10,366 bases of DNA, from the NCBI GenBank assembly GCA_005800865.1, contig SYEI01000361.1:1-10366 (forward strand), given 5' to 3'. Origin of the DNA: Bacteroidota bacterium (GTDB lineage Bacteria > Bacteroidota > Bacteroidia > B-17B0 > Aurantibacillaceae). Positions 1 to 6,955 of this stretch are shown here, one piece after another; within the stretch, counting starts at the first letter, position 1, and every line of letters begins with the position of its first letter. The position numbers were made by a program, and so were the translations under genes. Below the pieces are notes generated by a model that saw only the letters and a list, made by a program, of their open reading frames with translations, did no database searches and was not told where the DNA came from.

Positions 1-755
1 GCATACTTTAAAACAATAACCGTTGCCAACATCAATAAATTATAAATTAAAAAATAAAAGTTAAATAAAAATAAATCGAAATTAAATGCAGTGTTTATAA
101 TTAATACGGGGGTATTTACAATTGCTAATTTAACGGCAGCGGAACTTAACAAACTTGATATGAATTGCTTTGGAGTTTTATTAGATGCTTGTATCATCTG
201 TACACTTTCGTTAACTTCGTAAAACGAAAACACAACGGCGTTAAAAATAAATAAGGCAACTAAAGGAAAAAGTTTTAAAGGACTCAAAGCCAATCCGATC
301 AATAACAAGGGAACTAAAACGAACATATTTTTTCTAATTCCTGAAATAAAAATATAATCGTTTTTAAAATACTTGGTGATAATCAAAAATTTAAATTGAA
401 TTTTGCGAGAAGTATCTAAAAAAGGAATTGCCAGAACTAATGTATGCAAAGCAAAAAAACTGTACCAATATTCTGTAAACAAAACTGGAACTGAAAATGG
501 TAATAAAAACAACTGATATTCAGTTATTATTTGAGCTTTAGCTGAATTAAAATGCTTGTATGCAAATGCTAAATCTCCTCTATTTTTATGAAAACTATAA
601 AACAAATAGGCAATAATAGCTACAACATAAAGCCCAACTTTCTCTGGATGATTAAAAGCAAAAAAAGAAATACAAGAAGCTAAAGCTAAAATGGGGAAAA
701 ATAAAATCCCTAAATCTCGTTTAAGCTGATAGAATCTTATTTTAAGGAGTTGCAT
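1..755 (-). CDS. Multi-spanning membrane protein of unknown function, 3' end cut by window edge
   Basis: The minus-strand frame is open from an ATG at 755 to the left edge, giving 251 complete codons with no stop, so the C-terminus is missing. The product is very hydrophobic, with likely membrane segments near residues 16-34, 40-56, 82-93, 100-113, 143-158, 162-178 and 208-250. Basic residues cluster in the first 13 residues and between segments (for example around 117-131). The architecture resembles an ABC-2-type or similar permease subunit, but I recognise no diagnostic motif, so this is only a guess. The start lies 66 nt downstream of the GIY-YIG gene's stop on the same strand. No Shine-Dalgarno sequence and no clear TAnnTTTG box is visible before it. 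The ATG follows a non-coding-looking stretch, and the open frame begins with a plausible amphipathic N-terminus. I am confident that it is coding and not confident about function. Confidence 0.82.
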   Translation of the reverse strand, partial: MQLLKIRFYQLKRDLGILFFPILALASCISFFAFNHPEKVGLYVVAIIAYLFYSFHKNRGDLAFAYKHFNSAKAQIITEYQLFLLPFSVPVLFTEYWYSFFALHTLVLAIPFLDTSRKIQFKFLIITKYFKNDYIFISGIRKNMFVLVPLLLIGLALSPLKLFPLVALFIFNAVVFSFYEVNESVQMIQASNKTPKQFISSLLSSAAVKLAIVNTPVLIINTAFNFDLFLFNFYFLIYNLLMLATVIVLKY

Positions 756-821
756 GAATTAGATTGAGATTATTATTGTTTCAACGTTTATAGGTCTTCG
801 ATATTGGTTCGAATTTAGTTA

Positions 822-1181
822 TTATGTTTTGTCACCCTGAGCGGAGTCGAAGGGCGTTCTATTTTTTCTATAATTTGTATGCGAAGACTCATTAATACAA
901 ACTGCTAATTCTTTTATCTTATCCCAATTCTTTTCAATCAATGCTTCTTTCTTTTTCCTTGTCCAACCTTTTACTTGCTTTTCAAAAGCAATTGCTTGTT
1001 TTACATCTTGAAACGGTTGATAAAAAACTAATTCAACTGGTCTTTTGTCAAAAGTATAGGCTGAATCATCTAATGAGTTATTATGCTCATAAACCCTTCT
1101 TTCAACATTATTTGTTACTCCTGTATAGTATGATTTATCAGAGCATTTAACAATGTACACGAAGTAATTAAATATTCTCAT
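822..1181 (-). CDS. GIY-YIG nuclease domain protein (YhbQ/UvrC-type small subfamily)
   Basis: This is a 119-residue protein that is almost entirely one GIY-YIG nuclease domain. The first motif is VYI at residues 8-10 and the second is YTG at 19-21. They are followed by arginines R28-R29, EHN at 32-34 and the expected catalytic-type glutamate E67 in AFEKQVKGW. A basic helix (RKKKEALIEKNW, 75-86) closes the domain. GIY-YIG enzymes cleave DNA phosphodiester bonds with one metal ion; the substrate of this stand-alone subfamily is not established. The frame opens at a TTG (1190), but I chose the ATG at 1181 because it directly precedes the conserved MRIFNYFVYI start. Residues from about 109 on (TPFDSAQGDKT) are encoded largely by the left palindromic repeat and are unlikely to belong to the fold. 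Inverted palindromes bracket the gene, suggesting that nuclease and repeats travel together. Confidence 0.88.
   Translation of the reverse strand: MRIFNYFVYIVKCSDKSYYTGVTNNVERRVYEHNNSLDDSAYTFDKRPVELVFYQPFQDVKQAIAFEKQVKGWTRKKKEALIEKNWDKIKELAVCINESSHTNYRKNRTPFDSAQGDKT
831..854 (+). repeat. REP-like palindromic repeat, left copy
   Basis: On the plus strand this reads GTCA followed by CCCTGAGCGGAGTCGAAGGG. A hairpin can form from CCCT (835-838) with AGGG (851-854), extended by GA (839-840) with TC (847-848). This leaves a two-base bulge (849-850) and a six-base loop. A tetranucleotide at the hairpin foot and a bulged GC-rich stem are the general design of REP elements. Read on the minus strand, the copy is in frame with the GIY-YIG gene and supplies its last codons, including the residues PFDSAQG. 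Its partner is the inverted copy at 1192-1215. Confidence 0.8.
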
Positions 1182-1191
1182 TTTACACAAA

Positions 1192-1215
1192 GGCTTCGAC
1201 TCCGCTCAGCCTGAC
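1192..1215 (-). repeat. REP-like palindromic repeat, right (inverted) copy
   Basis: On the minus strand this reads GTCA followed by GGCTGAGCGGAGTCGAAGCC, so it is inverted relative to the left copy and matches it at 20 of 24 positions. The four differences are two base pairs at the foot of the stem: CC..GG in the left copy becomes GG..CC here. Pairing is therefore preserved by compensatory change. The repeat lies 47 nt beyond the stop of the upstream M1 peptidase gene and 11 nt before the GIY-YIG ATG. It could also act as a weak transcription stop or RNA stabiliser for the peptidase transcript, which is inference. Confidence 0.8.
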
Positions 1216-1262
1216 AAACTTCGATAATTACACTCTCTACTAGAATGAACTACAATTAATTC

Positions 1263-3620
1263 CTACTTCCCTTCCTTAGCCTTTTGCATAGGATTACCGC
1301 CAGTGCTTTGTCCGCGACCAACCGATTTACCTTTAAATATATCAAAGCGATTAGGCGCTTCTTTCATATTCCACGTATTGTTTTTCTCATCAATATCACA
1401 TGTTTCTTTATAAGGGTCTAACAAAATAGAAGCTACTTCTTTATTTTTAGAATACGTTTTTACAACATTCTTTTCATTCTTACGCCATACATAAGCATTA
1501 ACTCTGTCAATCTCAGAAGTACCATCTTTAAAGTTCCATTGAATAATTAATGGTGTTACGCAACCGCCTTTATTAGTAAAATAAATTTCGTAGTTATATT
1601 TTCCTTTTAAACTTTCAAAAGAAGAATCACTCACGGCCTCTAAATTTTCATAACGGTTAATCGGTTTTTTCTCAACCGCTGTTTTTACTTCTGGTTTGTA
1701 GTGAAAGTAAAAATCACGTAAGGTTGTATCTACATCTACTAAGAACTTCAATCCCTCTTGCTTATTTCTAATTTTAGAAATTGGTTCAAATGTGTCTTTT
1801 GTTCTAGGGTAAATTCTAATGGTATCATTCTTTACTGGCACTTCTTTATTATTAATAAAAGTATAAGCCTTCACAGAATCAACTGATACATCTACTGGTT
1901 CAATATCATAAAACCATGCTCTCCAGTACCAATCTAAATCAACGCCACTTGCATCTTCCATTGTTCTAAAAAAATCAGCGGGAGTTGGGTGTTTAAAAGC
2001 CCAACGTGTGGCATATTGTTTAAACGCGAAATCAAATAACTCACGGCCCATAACTGTTTCACGTAAAATATTTAAAGCCGTGCAAGGTTTACCATAAGCG
2101 TTAGCACCAAAGTTATTGATGTTCTCGCTATTGGTCATAATGGGTTCTAATTGATCTTTTGGTAAACGCATGTAATCCACCATTTTATGAGCAGGTCCAC
2201 GATTTGATGGATAATTATTATCAAACTCTTGTTCTGTTAAAAATTGAGTAAATGTATTTAAACCTTCATCTAACCAACTCCACTGACGCTCATCGCTATT
2301 GATGATCATTGGAAAGAAATTATGTCCTACTTCGTGAATAATAACGCCAAGCATTCCGTACTTCGTTCCTTCTGTATAGGTTCCATCTTTTTCGGTACGA
2401 CCAAAATTGAAACAAATCATTGGATACTCCATTCCGTTAGAAGCTTCAATACTTTGAGCAACTGGATAAGTATACGGAATTGTGAATTTTGAATAGGTTT
2501 TAATAGTATGCGCTACTGTTTTAGTTGAATATTTTCTGTATAAACCAGCAGCTTCTTTTCCATAAAAACTCATGCACATTACTTTTTTGCCTTCTACTTT
2601 AATTGGCATCGCATCCCACATAAATTTACGAGAAGAGCCCCAAGCAAAATCTCTTACGCTATCAGCCTTAAATATCCATGTTTTAGTTGTAGTAGCTTTA
2701 TTTTTTTCGGCAGCTGTACATTCGTCTAATGTTACAATTTCTGTTACATCGCTGTAGTTTGTTGATGCTTTTGTCCAACGCGCCATTTGTGTTGGATTTA
2801 AAATTTGAGCATAGTTTTGGCACTCGCCAGTTGAGCAAACAATATGATCTGCAGGTACAGTCATTTTTACTGTATAATCTCCAAATGCTAAAGCAAATTC
2901 TCCACGACCTGTAAACTGTTTATTTTGCCATCCCTGAAAATCGCTATACACACACATACGAGGATACCATTGAGTCATGGTAAATAAATAATTACCATCT
3001 TCTTTAAAAAATTCGTAACCACCACGTCCACCAATTTCCATACGATTTCCCATTTTGTATTGCCACTTCACAATAAATTTCACTTTGCTATTTGGCATTA
3101 ATGTTTTTGGTAAATCAATACGCATCATGGTTTGATTGACTGTATATTTAATCGGCTTTCCTAATTCATCCGTTACAGATAAAATTTGATCGCCTAAGCC
3201 TTTCAACCTCTCCTCAGTATTCATAGCCTTAGCAGTGCCTTCATCATAAGGAGCATTCATTTTATTGTTATCAAAAAAATTAGCATCATTAGTTGGATTA
3301 TGCTGATTTTCATCTAACTGCAACCATAAATAAGTTAATTTATCTGGCGAATTGTTATGGTAAGTCACCACTTCTTTTCCAATTAACATCAGATTTTTTT
3401 CATCCAAAGTAGCCTCAATATTGTAATCGGCTTTTTGTTGCCAATATTTAGCGCCAGGTGCGCCAGAAGCTGTTCTTTGTTCATTAGGAGTTGGCAAAAT
3501 AGTTCCTAATTGTTCAAATTTATTCCCATGATTTGACATAGGATTGTTTTTAGTATTTTGTGCTAAAGTAACTGAAGCTACTAAACATAATGAGGTAGTA
3601 AGTGTAAAAAAACGAGTCAT
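1263..3620 (-). CDS. Secreted M1 family zinc metallopeptidase (aminopeptidase N-like)
   Basis: This 785-residue protein hydrolyses peptides, probably from the N-terminus, outside the cytoplasm. A signal peptide is clear (TRFF, then a hydrophobic stretch to about residue 20 ending VTLAQ). The M1 hallmarks are complete. The zinc site is HEVGH at 429-433, with the third ligand E452 exactly 18 residues later in WLDEG. A GMEYP segment at 396-400 stands in for the family's GAMEN exopeptidase loop. A tyrosine in NAYGKP (Y509) is placed like the transition-state-stabilising tyrosine. The N-terminal ~230 residues are beta-rich and fit the M1 N-terminal domain. After about residue 570 there is a long, less conserved C-terminal region with no recognisable type IX sorting domain. 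The ATG is one base beyond the stop of the HupE-like gene, so the two are almost certainly co-transcribed. The substrate is unknown. Confidence 0.93.
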   Translation of the reverse strand: MTRFFTLTTSLCLVASVTLAQNTKNNPMSNHGNKFEQLGTILPTPNEQRTASGAPGAKYWQQKADYNIEATLDEKNLMLIGKEVVTYHNNSPDKLTYLWLQLDENQHNPTNDANFFDNNKMNAPYDEGTAKAMNTEERLKGLGDQILSVTDELGKPIKYTVNQTMMRIDLPKTLMPNSKVKFIVKWQYKMGNRMEIGGRGGYEFFKEDGNYLFTMTQWYPRMCVYSDFQGWQNKQFTGRGEFALAFGDYTVKMTVPADHIVCSTGECQNYAQILNPTQMARWTKASTNYSDVTEIVTLDECTAAEKNKATTTKTWIFKADSVRDFAWGSSRKFMWDAMPIKVEGKKVMCMSFYGKEAAGLYRKYSTKTVAHTIKTYSKFTIPYTYPVAQSIEASNGMEYPMICFNFGRTEKDGTYTEGTKYGMLGVIIHEVGHNFFPMIINSDERQWSWLDEGLNTFTQFLTEQEFDNNYPSNRGPAHKMVDYMRLPKDQLEPIMTNSENINNFGANAYGKPCTALNILRETVMGRELFDFAFKQYATRWAFKHPTPADFFRTMEDASGVDLDWYWRAWFYDIEPVDVSVDSVKAYTFINNKEVPVKNDTIRIYPRTKDTFEPISKIRNKQEGLKFLVDVDTTLRDFYFHYKPEVKTAVEKKPINRYENLEAVSDSSFESLKGKYNYEIYFTNKGGCVTPLIIQWNFKDGTSEIDRVNAYVWRKNEKNVVKTYSKNKEVASILLDPYKETCDIDEKNNTWNMKEAPNRFDIFKGKSVGRGQSTGGNPMQKAKEGK

Positions 3621-3621
3621 A

Positions 3622-4224
3622 TTATAAATCTTTTAATCGTTGTACAAATAATAAAAATGCAATTCCAAAAACTGCGGAGGATATAAAAAACACATAATCC
3701 GATTTTTTGATTCTGGTAAATCTAGTTAAAAAAACAGAAAACAAAAGCATTACAGTCACGATTATTAGCTGGCCAAATTCCAAGCCTAAATTGAAAGATA
3801 ATAATGGAAAAACAACGCTTTCTTCCTTCCCCAACATAGACCTTAACAAATAAGAAAAGCCCAAGCCATGAATAAAGCCAAATACTAGCGCTAAGGCATA
3901 ATTAAATGTGTAGTTATTAGATTGATTCCTACTAGTACTGCTTAACCTGTTTTTGTAATAAAGGTTAACTATACAGGTAAATAAAATAGTTAACGGGATT
4001 AATACTTCTATTATCCCTTGTTTCATTGTAAATATATTCAAGGCGCTTACAGCTAAGGTTAAAGAATGACCAATAGTAAAAGCTGTTACTAATATTAACA
4101 GTTTTTTCCATTCTTTAACAGAAAACAAAACGCATAAAGCCATTACATATAAAATATGATCGTAACCGTTCCAATCTAAAATATGTTCGGTACCGGTATT
4201 AAACCACAACCAAAATTCATTCAT
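3622..4224 (-). CDS. HupE/UreJ-like membrane protein (putative metal permease)
   Basis: This 200-residue integral membrane protein has about six predicted segments and the conserved signature pattern of the HupE/UreJ_2 group. That pattern comprises an N-terminal H14 with YDH (21-23), FTIGHSLTL (49-57), GFIHGLGF (116-123) and FNLGLEFGQ (144-152). Histidines, aspartate and glutamate in or beside membrane segments fit metal coordination. Characterised HupE proteins import nickel, but this shorter branch is uncharacterised, and no hydrogenase or urease gene is visible here to support nickel specifically. The gene is the first of a two-gene unit with the M1 peptidase, one base apart. Its ATG is 20 bp from the divergent ATG of the DUF6702-like gene, so the promoters must overlap each other or the opposing gene. 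A second ATG at 4220 is in another frame, which leaves 4224 as the start. Confidence 0.88.
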   Translation of the reverse strand: MNEFWLWFNTGTEHILDWNGYDHILYVMALCVLFSVKEWKKLLILVTAFTIGHSLTLAVSALNIFTMKQGIIEVLIPLTILFTCIVNLYYKNRLSSTSRNQSNNYTFNYALALVFGFIHGLGFSYLLRSMLGKEESVVFPLLSFNLGLEFGQLIIVTVMLLFSVFLTRFTRIKKSDYVFFISSAVFGIAFLLFVQRLKDL

Positions 4225-4233
4225 ATAATTTGT

Positions 4234-4241
4234 TACTTTTG
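4234..4241 (+). promoter_or_regulatory. Candidate -7 box (TAnnTTTG) directly before the DUF6702-like gene
   Basis: TACTTTTG matches the Bacteroidota -7 consensus TAnnTTTG and ends only three bases before the ATG at 4245. If used, transcription would begin at or next to the start codon, giving a leaderless mRNA. No convincing TTTG/TTG -33 element is seen about 19-21 bp upstream, so support is limited to the -7 match and its position in the 20-bp divergent gap. Confidence 0.4.
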
Positions 4242-4244
4242 CGT

Positions 4245-4793
4245 ATGCTAAAATTAAAAAATATAGCCACTTTTAAGCAATTTATTACAGCAACGGCAAA
4301 ATCCTTGTTTTTTGGGCTATTCATTGTTTTAGCATTTGGTTTTCATTCTCTAAAACACCCGTTTTATATCAGTGTAATTGATATAAAGCATGATGTTAAA
4401 CAACACACTTTAAATATTAGTGTTAAATTATTTACCAACGATATTGAAGAGGCTCTTAAAAAAACAACGACCAAATCTATTGATTTGTTGAATCCAAAAA
4501 ACAAAGCTGAAATGGAAACCGAATTGATGAATTACACAAAAAAACGACTATCCATTGCCCTCAACAATAAAACTACTACACTTGATTTTATTGGTTACGA
4601 AAAAGAAGAAGATGCTATCTGGACTTATTTACAAATTAAAAAAGTAGCTACCCCAAAAAACATAAAAATTGACACTAAGCTTCTATATGATTTTTTACCA
4701 CAACAATCTTGCATTATTCATGCAGAGATAAACGGGGTTAAAAAAAGCAGCAAAGTCAATAATCCAGATAGCAAAGTAGAATTTAACTTTTAA
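4245..4793 (+). CDS. DUF6702-like exported protein
   Basis: This is a 182-residue protein. The frame extends upstream to a TTG at 4230, but I chose the ATG at 4245 because the extra codons lie in the divergent gap and overlap the -7 box. Residues 1-19 are basic, 20-33 are hydrophobic, and A30-F31-G32 would allow signal-peptidase cleavage. The remaining ~150 residues are predicted to be periplasmic or outer-membrane facing. The segment HPFYISVIDIKHD (from residue 38), followed by alternating strands (LNISVKLFTNDIEEAL), resembles the uncharacterised DUF6702 family, recalled by pattern only. No catalytic motif is visible. The stop overlaps the miaA start by one base (TAATG), so it heads an operon with miaA and the MFS gene. 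Its divergent neighbour is the HupE-like permease, which hints at a shared envelope or metal role; that is inference. Confidence 0.78.
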   Translation: MLKLKNIATFKQFITATAKSLFFGLFIVLAFGFHSLKHPFYISVIDIKHDVKQHTLNISVKLFTNDIEEALKKTTTKSIDLLNPKNKAEMETELMNYTKKRLSIALNNKTTTLDFIGYEKEEDAIWTYLQIKKVATPKNIKIDTKLLYDFLPQQSCIIHAEINGVKKSSKVNNPDSKVEFNF

Positions 4794-5701
4794 TGGCCAA
4801 AACTTTAATAATCATTGCAGGTCCAACTGCTGTCGGTAAAACAGCCTTATCTATTGAGCTAGCTAAAGTTTATGCTTGCCCTGTTATTTCTGCTGATTCT
4901 CGCCAGTTTTATAAGGAAATGAGTATTGGTACAGCAAAGCCTAGCAGTGAAGAAATGCAAGGTGTAAAGCATTATTTTATTGACAATATCAGTATTCATG
5001 ATACTTTTAATGTTGGTCAGTATGAGCGAGAGGCCATAGAACTTATTGAATCTTTATTTAAAGAACATGAAACCTTAATTTTAGTTGGCGGTTCAGGTTT
5101 ATACATCAATGCTATTTTAAATGGCGTAGATGAATTTGAAGAAATTCCTGCTGAAATAAGAGAACAATTAATTAAAGAGTATAACGAAAAAGGCTTAACT
5201 TATTTACAAGAAGAATTAAAGAAACGAGACGAAGTGTATTACAACCAAGTAGATTTAAATAATCCACAGCGCATCATGCGAGCTTTAGAAGTTTGTATTC
5301 ATAACAAAAAACCCTACTCTAGTTTCAGAAAAAAAGAAAAAAAAGAACGCTCTTTCGATACCATTAATTTATTAATTAATACCGAACGTGAAGTTCTATA
5401 TCATCGTATTAATAAGCGTGTTGATTTAATGATGGAACAAGGTTTATTAGACGAAGTAAAAGCCTTATTACCATACAAACATTTGAATGCATTAAATACG
5501 GTTGGCTATAAAGAACTATTTGATTTTATAGATGGCAAATGCACTCTAGAAGAAGCGGTTAATATGGTTAAACAAAACTCTCGTCGTTATGCAAAGCGTC
5601 AGTTAACTTGGTTTAATCATCAAGGAGAATTTGAAACGTTTGCTCCAACCGATTTAGAGAAAATAAAAGCATATATAGATATCGTTAATCAGTACTTATA
5701 A
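4793..5701 (+). CDS. miaA: tRNA dimethylallyltransferase MiaA
   Basis: This cytoplasmic enzyme transfers a dimethylallyl group from DMAPP to N6 of A37 in tRNAs reading UNN codons. It is the first step of i6A/ms2i6A synthesis. At 302 residues it is of normal length. Family motifs appear in order: P-loop GPTAVGKT (10-17), DSRQ with the catalytic-type aspartate D35 (35-38), IGTAKP (45-50), GGSGLYI (99-105), NPQRIMRALEV (157-167), GYKE (238-241) and the C-terminal RRYAKRQLTWF (264-274). The ATG overlaps the preceding stop by one base, indicating translational coupling. The MFS gene begins three bases after its stop. Nothing appears missing or odd, and function is confident. Confidence 0.97.
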   Translation: MAKTLIIIAGPTAVGKTALSIELAKVYACPVISADSRQFYKEMSIGTAKPSSEEMQGVKHYFIDNISIHDTFNVGQYEREAIELIESLFKEHETLILVGGSGLYINAILNGVDEFEEIPAEIREQLIKEYNEKGLTYLQEELKKRDEVYYNQVDLNNPQRIMRALEVCIHNKKPYSSFRKKEKKERSFDTINLLINTEREVLYHRINKRVDLMMEQGLLDEVKALLPYKHLNALNTVGYKELFDFIDGKCTLEEAVNMVKQNSRRYAKRQLTWFNHQGEFETFAPTDLEKIKAYIDIVNQYL

Positions 5702-5704
5702 TAT

Positions 5705-6955
5705 ATGTTTGCTTTCATCAAAGACTATAAAAAATTAAAACCTGCCATTATCAATGTAATTATTGCCGAGTTTTTTATTCAATTAGTCAACGCAACATTT
5801 ATGTTAATTCTTCCATTGTATATGGATAGAAAAGGATTTAGCGAAGAGCAAATCGCACTATTTATTACCTTTCGATTTTTAGGCGTTTTTGCCTTAGCTC
5901 TGCCAATTGGAAATATCATTAAAGGTCGCGTGATGAAACCTTTCTTTTATTTATCTTCTATTCTAGTTCCACTATTTGGTTTATGCATTGTATTATGCGT
6001 AAATCTTCAATTAACAACTTGGATATATGTTTCGCTTTTGTTATGGGGCGCATCTTTTACTTTTATGCAAATTCCCATTACCCCTTACATTTTAAGAAAT
6101 GAACATAAAGAACATCATACATCTGGAATTGCTTTAAGCTATAGCACTTGGAGCTTTGCGGGTATTGCCAGCGGTGTAATTATTGCTTTTTTAGACAGAA
6201 TTAATCCCTGGTTTTTTGATGAAGAAAAAATACTAATTCTATTTTCTATTTTAGGTTTTGGAGGTGTTTACTTTATGAGTAAAGTAAATTTAAAAGAAGA
6301 AATAGATGATGCAAAGACATCTATTGTAAAAACAAAAACGCATAAAAATGATTGGTTCTTAATTTTCAAAGGACTAGTGCCTACTCTCATTATTGCTACT
6401 GGCGCAGGTTTAACCATTCCTTTCATTAGTTTATTTTTTGATAAAGTACATCATATGGGCAAAGGCGATTTTAGTTTTGTAAGTGCTATAGCCGCCGTAT
6501 TAGTTGTTTGGGGAGCATTAATGGTTCCACGCATTAAAGAAAACATTGGATATAAAATTGCAATTCCTACCACACAATCTTTAGCAGTTATTTCATTAGT
6601 AGCTTTAGCAACTACCCAATTTTACAGTCAGTATAGTATTGCCGTTTACATTGCTATTGTGTGCTATTTATTACGCCAACCATTAATGAATATGGCGGGA
6701 CCAATGACATCAGAATTAGTAATGAATTATGTTGGAGAAAAAAACAGAGAGATTACGAGTGCATTAACAGCGGCTATTTGGAGCGGCAGTTGGGTTATTA
6801 GTGGTTATATGGTAAAGATTATGTTTCACGAAGGTTTTCCTTATGTGAATATATTTTTAATCACCGCCGCCTTATATGCTTTTGGTGTAGTAATGTATTA
6901 TTTCTTAATTGTAGATTACGGAAAACGAGAAAAACAAGGTTTGATAAAACCTTAA
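5705..6955 (+). CDS. MFS transporter, substrate unknown
   Basis: This is a 416-residue polytopic inner-membrane protein of normal major facilitator superfamily length, with about 12 predicted membrane segments. The first six lie within residues ~15-195, separated from the second six (~222-405) by a charged cytoplasmic linker (KVNLKEEIDDAKTSIVKTK). A loop after the second segment (GNIIKGRVMKP) sits where the MFS motif A lies but matches it only loosely. A second repeat-like loop, PRIKENIGYK, is found in the C-terminal half. There is no signature for a particular substrate. The ATG follows the miaA stop by three bases, so it is the third gene of that operon. Its TAA shares the four bases TTAA with the stop of the convergent anti-sigma-like gene. 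Confidence 0.9.
   Translation: MFAFIKDYKKLKPAIINVIIAEFFIQLVNATFMLILPLYMDRKGFSEEQIALFITFRFLGVFALALPIGNIIKGRVMKPFFYLSSILVPLFGLCIVLCVNLQLTTWIYVSLLLWGASFTFMQIPITPYILRNEHKEHHTSGIALSYSTWSFAGIASGVIIAFLDRINPWFFDEEKILILFSILGFGGVYFMSKVNLKEEIDDAKTSIVKTKTHKNDWFLIFKGLVPTLIIATGAGLTIPFISLFFDKVHHMGKGDFSFVSAIAAVLVVWGALMVPRIKENIGYKIAIPTTQSLAVISLVALATTQFYSQYSIAVYIAIVCYLLRQPLMNMAGPMTSELVMNYVGEKNREITSALTAAIWSGSWVISGYMVKIMFHEGFPYVNIFLITAALYAFGVVMYYFLIVDYGKREKQGLIKP

Larger units (their letters stand above)
831..1215 (-). mobile_element. Putative cassette: GIY-YIG nuclease gene bracketed by inverted REP-like palindromes
   Basis: A single small GIY-YIG gene sits exactly between two inverted copies of a 24-bp GC-rich palindromic repeat in otherwise AT-rich sequence. 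The repeat starts 11 nt upstream of the ATG on one side and overlaps the last codons on the other. The arrangement parallels REP elements flanking a RAYT (Y1 transposase) gene, but here the enzyme is a GIY-YIG nuclease. Mobility is inferred from this arrangement: no transposase, no terminal inverted repeats beyond the palindromes and no certain target duplication are visible. An 8-bp match, CTTCGATA, occurs outside both ends (796-803 and 1219-1226). It could be a duplication, but it also resembles part of the repeat itself. The unit lies between the M1 peptidase gene and an unrelated membrane-protein gene, as an insertion would. Confidence 0.5.

Noticed and set aside
941..1150. Open frame on the plus strand within the GIY-YIG gene
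   Set aside because: It lies wholly antisense to a gene with clear nuclease motifs and has no recognisable protein features.
822..1181. GIY-YIG protein as a homing endonuclease or part of UvrC
   Set aside because: There is no DNA-recognition domain, intron, or UvrC helix-hairpin-helix and UVR parts. The protein is only the nuclease domain plus a repeat-coded tail.
1182..1190. TTG start upstream of the GIY-YIG ATG
   Set aside because: It adds only three codons and abuts the palindromic repeat; the ATG at 1181 gives the usual domain start.
1192..1262. Rho-independent terminator after the M1 peptidase gene
   Set aside because: The only hairpin is the REP-like repeat, whose stem is short and bulged and is not followed by a proper U-run.
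2572..2914. Two short overlapping plus-strand open frames
   Set aside because: Both are antisense to the well-supported M1 peptidase gene, overlap each other and show no motif or start context.
4230..4244. TTG start extending the DUF6702-like protein by five codons
   Set aside because: The codons coincide with the -7-like box in the divergent gap, and an ATG follows at 4245.
4354..4366. Histidine of HPFYISV as an N-terminal histidine-brace metal site in the DUF6702-like protein
   Set aside because: The best signal-peptidase site is after A-F-G at residue 32, which leaves five residues before this histidine, so it would not be the mature N-terminus.
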